Below the pieces are notes generated by a model. It made no database searches. It was not told the origin of the DNA and saw only the letters and a list, made by a program, of their open reading frames with translations. Made by a program: the position numbers and the translations under genes. A DNA stretch of 64,000 nt from Helicoverpa zea (taxonomy: Eukaryota; Arthropoda; Insecta; Lepidoptera; Noctuidae): the NCBI RefSeq assembly GCF_022581195.2, contig NC_061469.1:8922501-8986500 (forward strand), in the 5' to 3' direction. Below, one piece after another: positions 63,094 to 64,000 of the stretch (the stretch's first letter is position 1; each line of letters starts with the position of its first letter).

Positions 63094-64000
63094 CTAAAGA
63101 CAAAAATATTTTTTATTGCCTGAACGCGTAAGCTTGGTATTGTTTTTAGCGTATTGTTATAGCTAGGTCCTACCTACTGAACTAAATAGCGTAGTTTAAC
63201 CTAAAAAGTGTCGCAATTTCCTCACAATAACTGGTTTTGTACAACCTACTGCATATTTATTTGTTAAACGGTTGGTGTAACTTCTGCGCCACACTTGTTA
63301 CCTAGGTATGTCTTTCTTAAAATCTCGCCTACACCCATTTATGAAATGTTGTTGGGTCAAACTCGCATCAAAGGTCGTTCTGTATGTATGTTCTTGTTTA
63401 CCCTTGTAGGTACATAGATTCCTGAAAAGAATATCTCACGCATATCAATGTTTACAAAATTACGATTTAAAAAAGCAAACGTAGGTACCCAATTAATCAA
63501 TTTCTAGGAAAAGTTAAAATTGTAATTACAGCTATTTACTGTAAACCCTTGCTGCACACAATACGTAAATATTTAAGTGCCTACATAATTTACAAATCGA
63601 TTTCCGATTCGAAGAACTTACATTATTTATAAACACCGCAACTGTTCCGGTATTAGAGAGTAAATACGCCGATTACAATCACTGATTTGCCTAATTGGAG
63701 AATAAACCGCCTGGGAACGCTGATTGTTCCTGATTACCATCCCTATTTGCAAAACTGCTTTTGAAAACTTATGAACAGATACCTACTTCCAAGGAGAAAG
63801 ACCATAAATAGCTAGATACCTAGGGTCATTTTTTTTTCTTGAATTAATAAAGTATGAAATTGCGACGAAATTATGTGATGTAAGTTTTTAAGTCATTGCC
63901 GTTATCAAATTCTTAGAAAAACATCTTTAGACAATTAATCACAGAACAACAATGATCTTGCTTCAGTGTTTCCAATGCGACAAATGAACGATCTACCTAC
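63094..64000. other. Probable intron of the coiled-coil gene
   Basis: AT-rich sequence upstream of the first exon seen. I find no exon, repeat family or other feature that I can support. The acceptor TTTAG before 63093 requires a donor in phase 2 further upstream, probably outside the window. Confidence 0.5.

Overview
The window is nuclear genomic DNA of a ditrysian moth or butterfly, probably noctuoid-like. This rests on AT-rich introns split by GT-AG sites, insect-type orthologues, a tRNA-derived SINE family typical of Lepidoptera (one full copy plus several tails) and other dispersed repeats of lepidopteran type. All gene models were read by hand from the sequence; exon phases were checked so that each spliced CDS stays open.

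Left part: a 19-exon UBE4B/Ufd2 gene (minus strand, 31-15689, 1230 aa) whose 5.35-kb intron holds two DNA transposons side by side. It is head-to-head with a target-of-rapamycin gene, here called TOR-A (plus, 16652-28123, 2420 aa). A second, more canonical TOR paralogue, TOR-B (minus, 33808-43277, 2428 aa), faces it. The two share most intron positions, so they arose by duplication of genomic DNA, not retroposition. Two TOR genes are already described in the silkworm Bombyx mori; the new material here is the tail-to-tail layout, the drug-pocket substitutions in TOR-A, and the interval between them. That interval holds a small cytidine deaminase gene, one orphan coding-like exon and a TIR transposon carrying a signal-peptide-like ORF.

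Right part: ARPC2 (Arp2/3 subunit 2, plus), a TMIE-family single-pass membrane protein (minus), a YjbQ/UPF0047 family protein (plus), and the 3' end of an unidentified coiled-coil protein gene (minus) that runs out of the window.

Layout: gene pairs alternate strictly between head-to-head (UBE4B/TOR-A, TOR-B/ARPC2, TMIE/YjbQ; shared upstream regions of 562-962 bp) and tail-to-tail (TOR-A/CDA, ARPC2/TMIE, YjbQ/coiled-coil). In each tail-to-tail pair the opposing poly(A) signals lie only about 23-30 nt apart, so the transcript ends probably overlap. The TOR genes control growth, UBE4B extends ubiquitin chains, and ARPC2 nucleates branched actin. I see no functional cluster beyond the TOR duplication. 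No rRNA, functional tRNA, CRISPR or bacterial-type feature was found.
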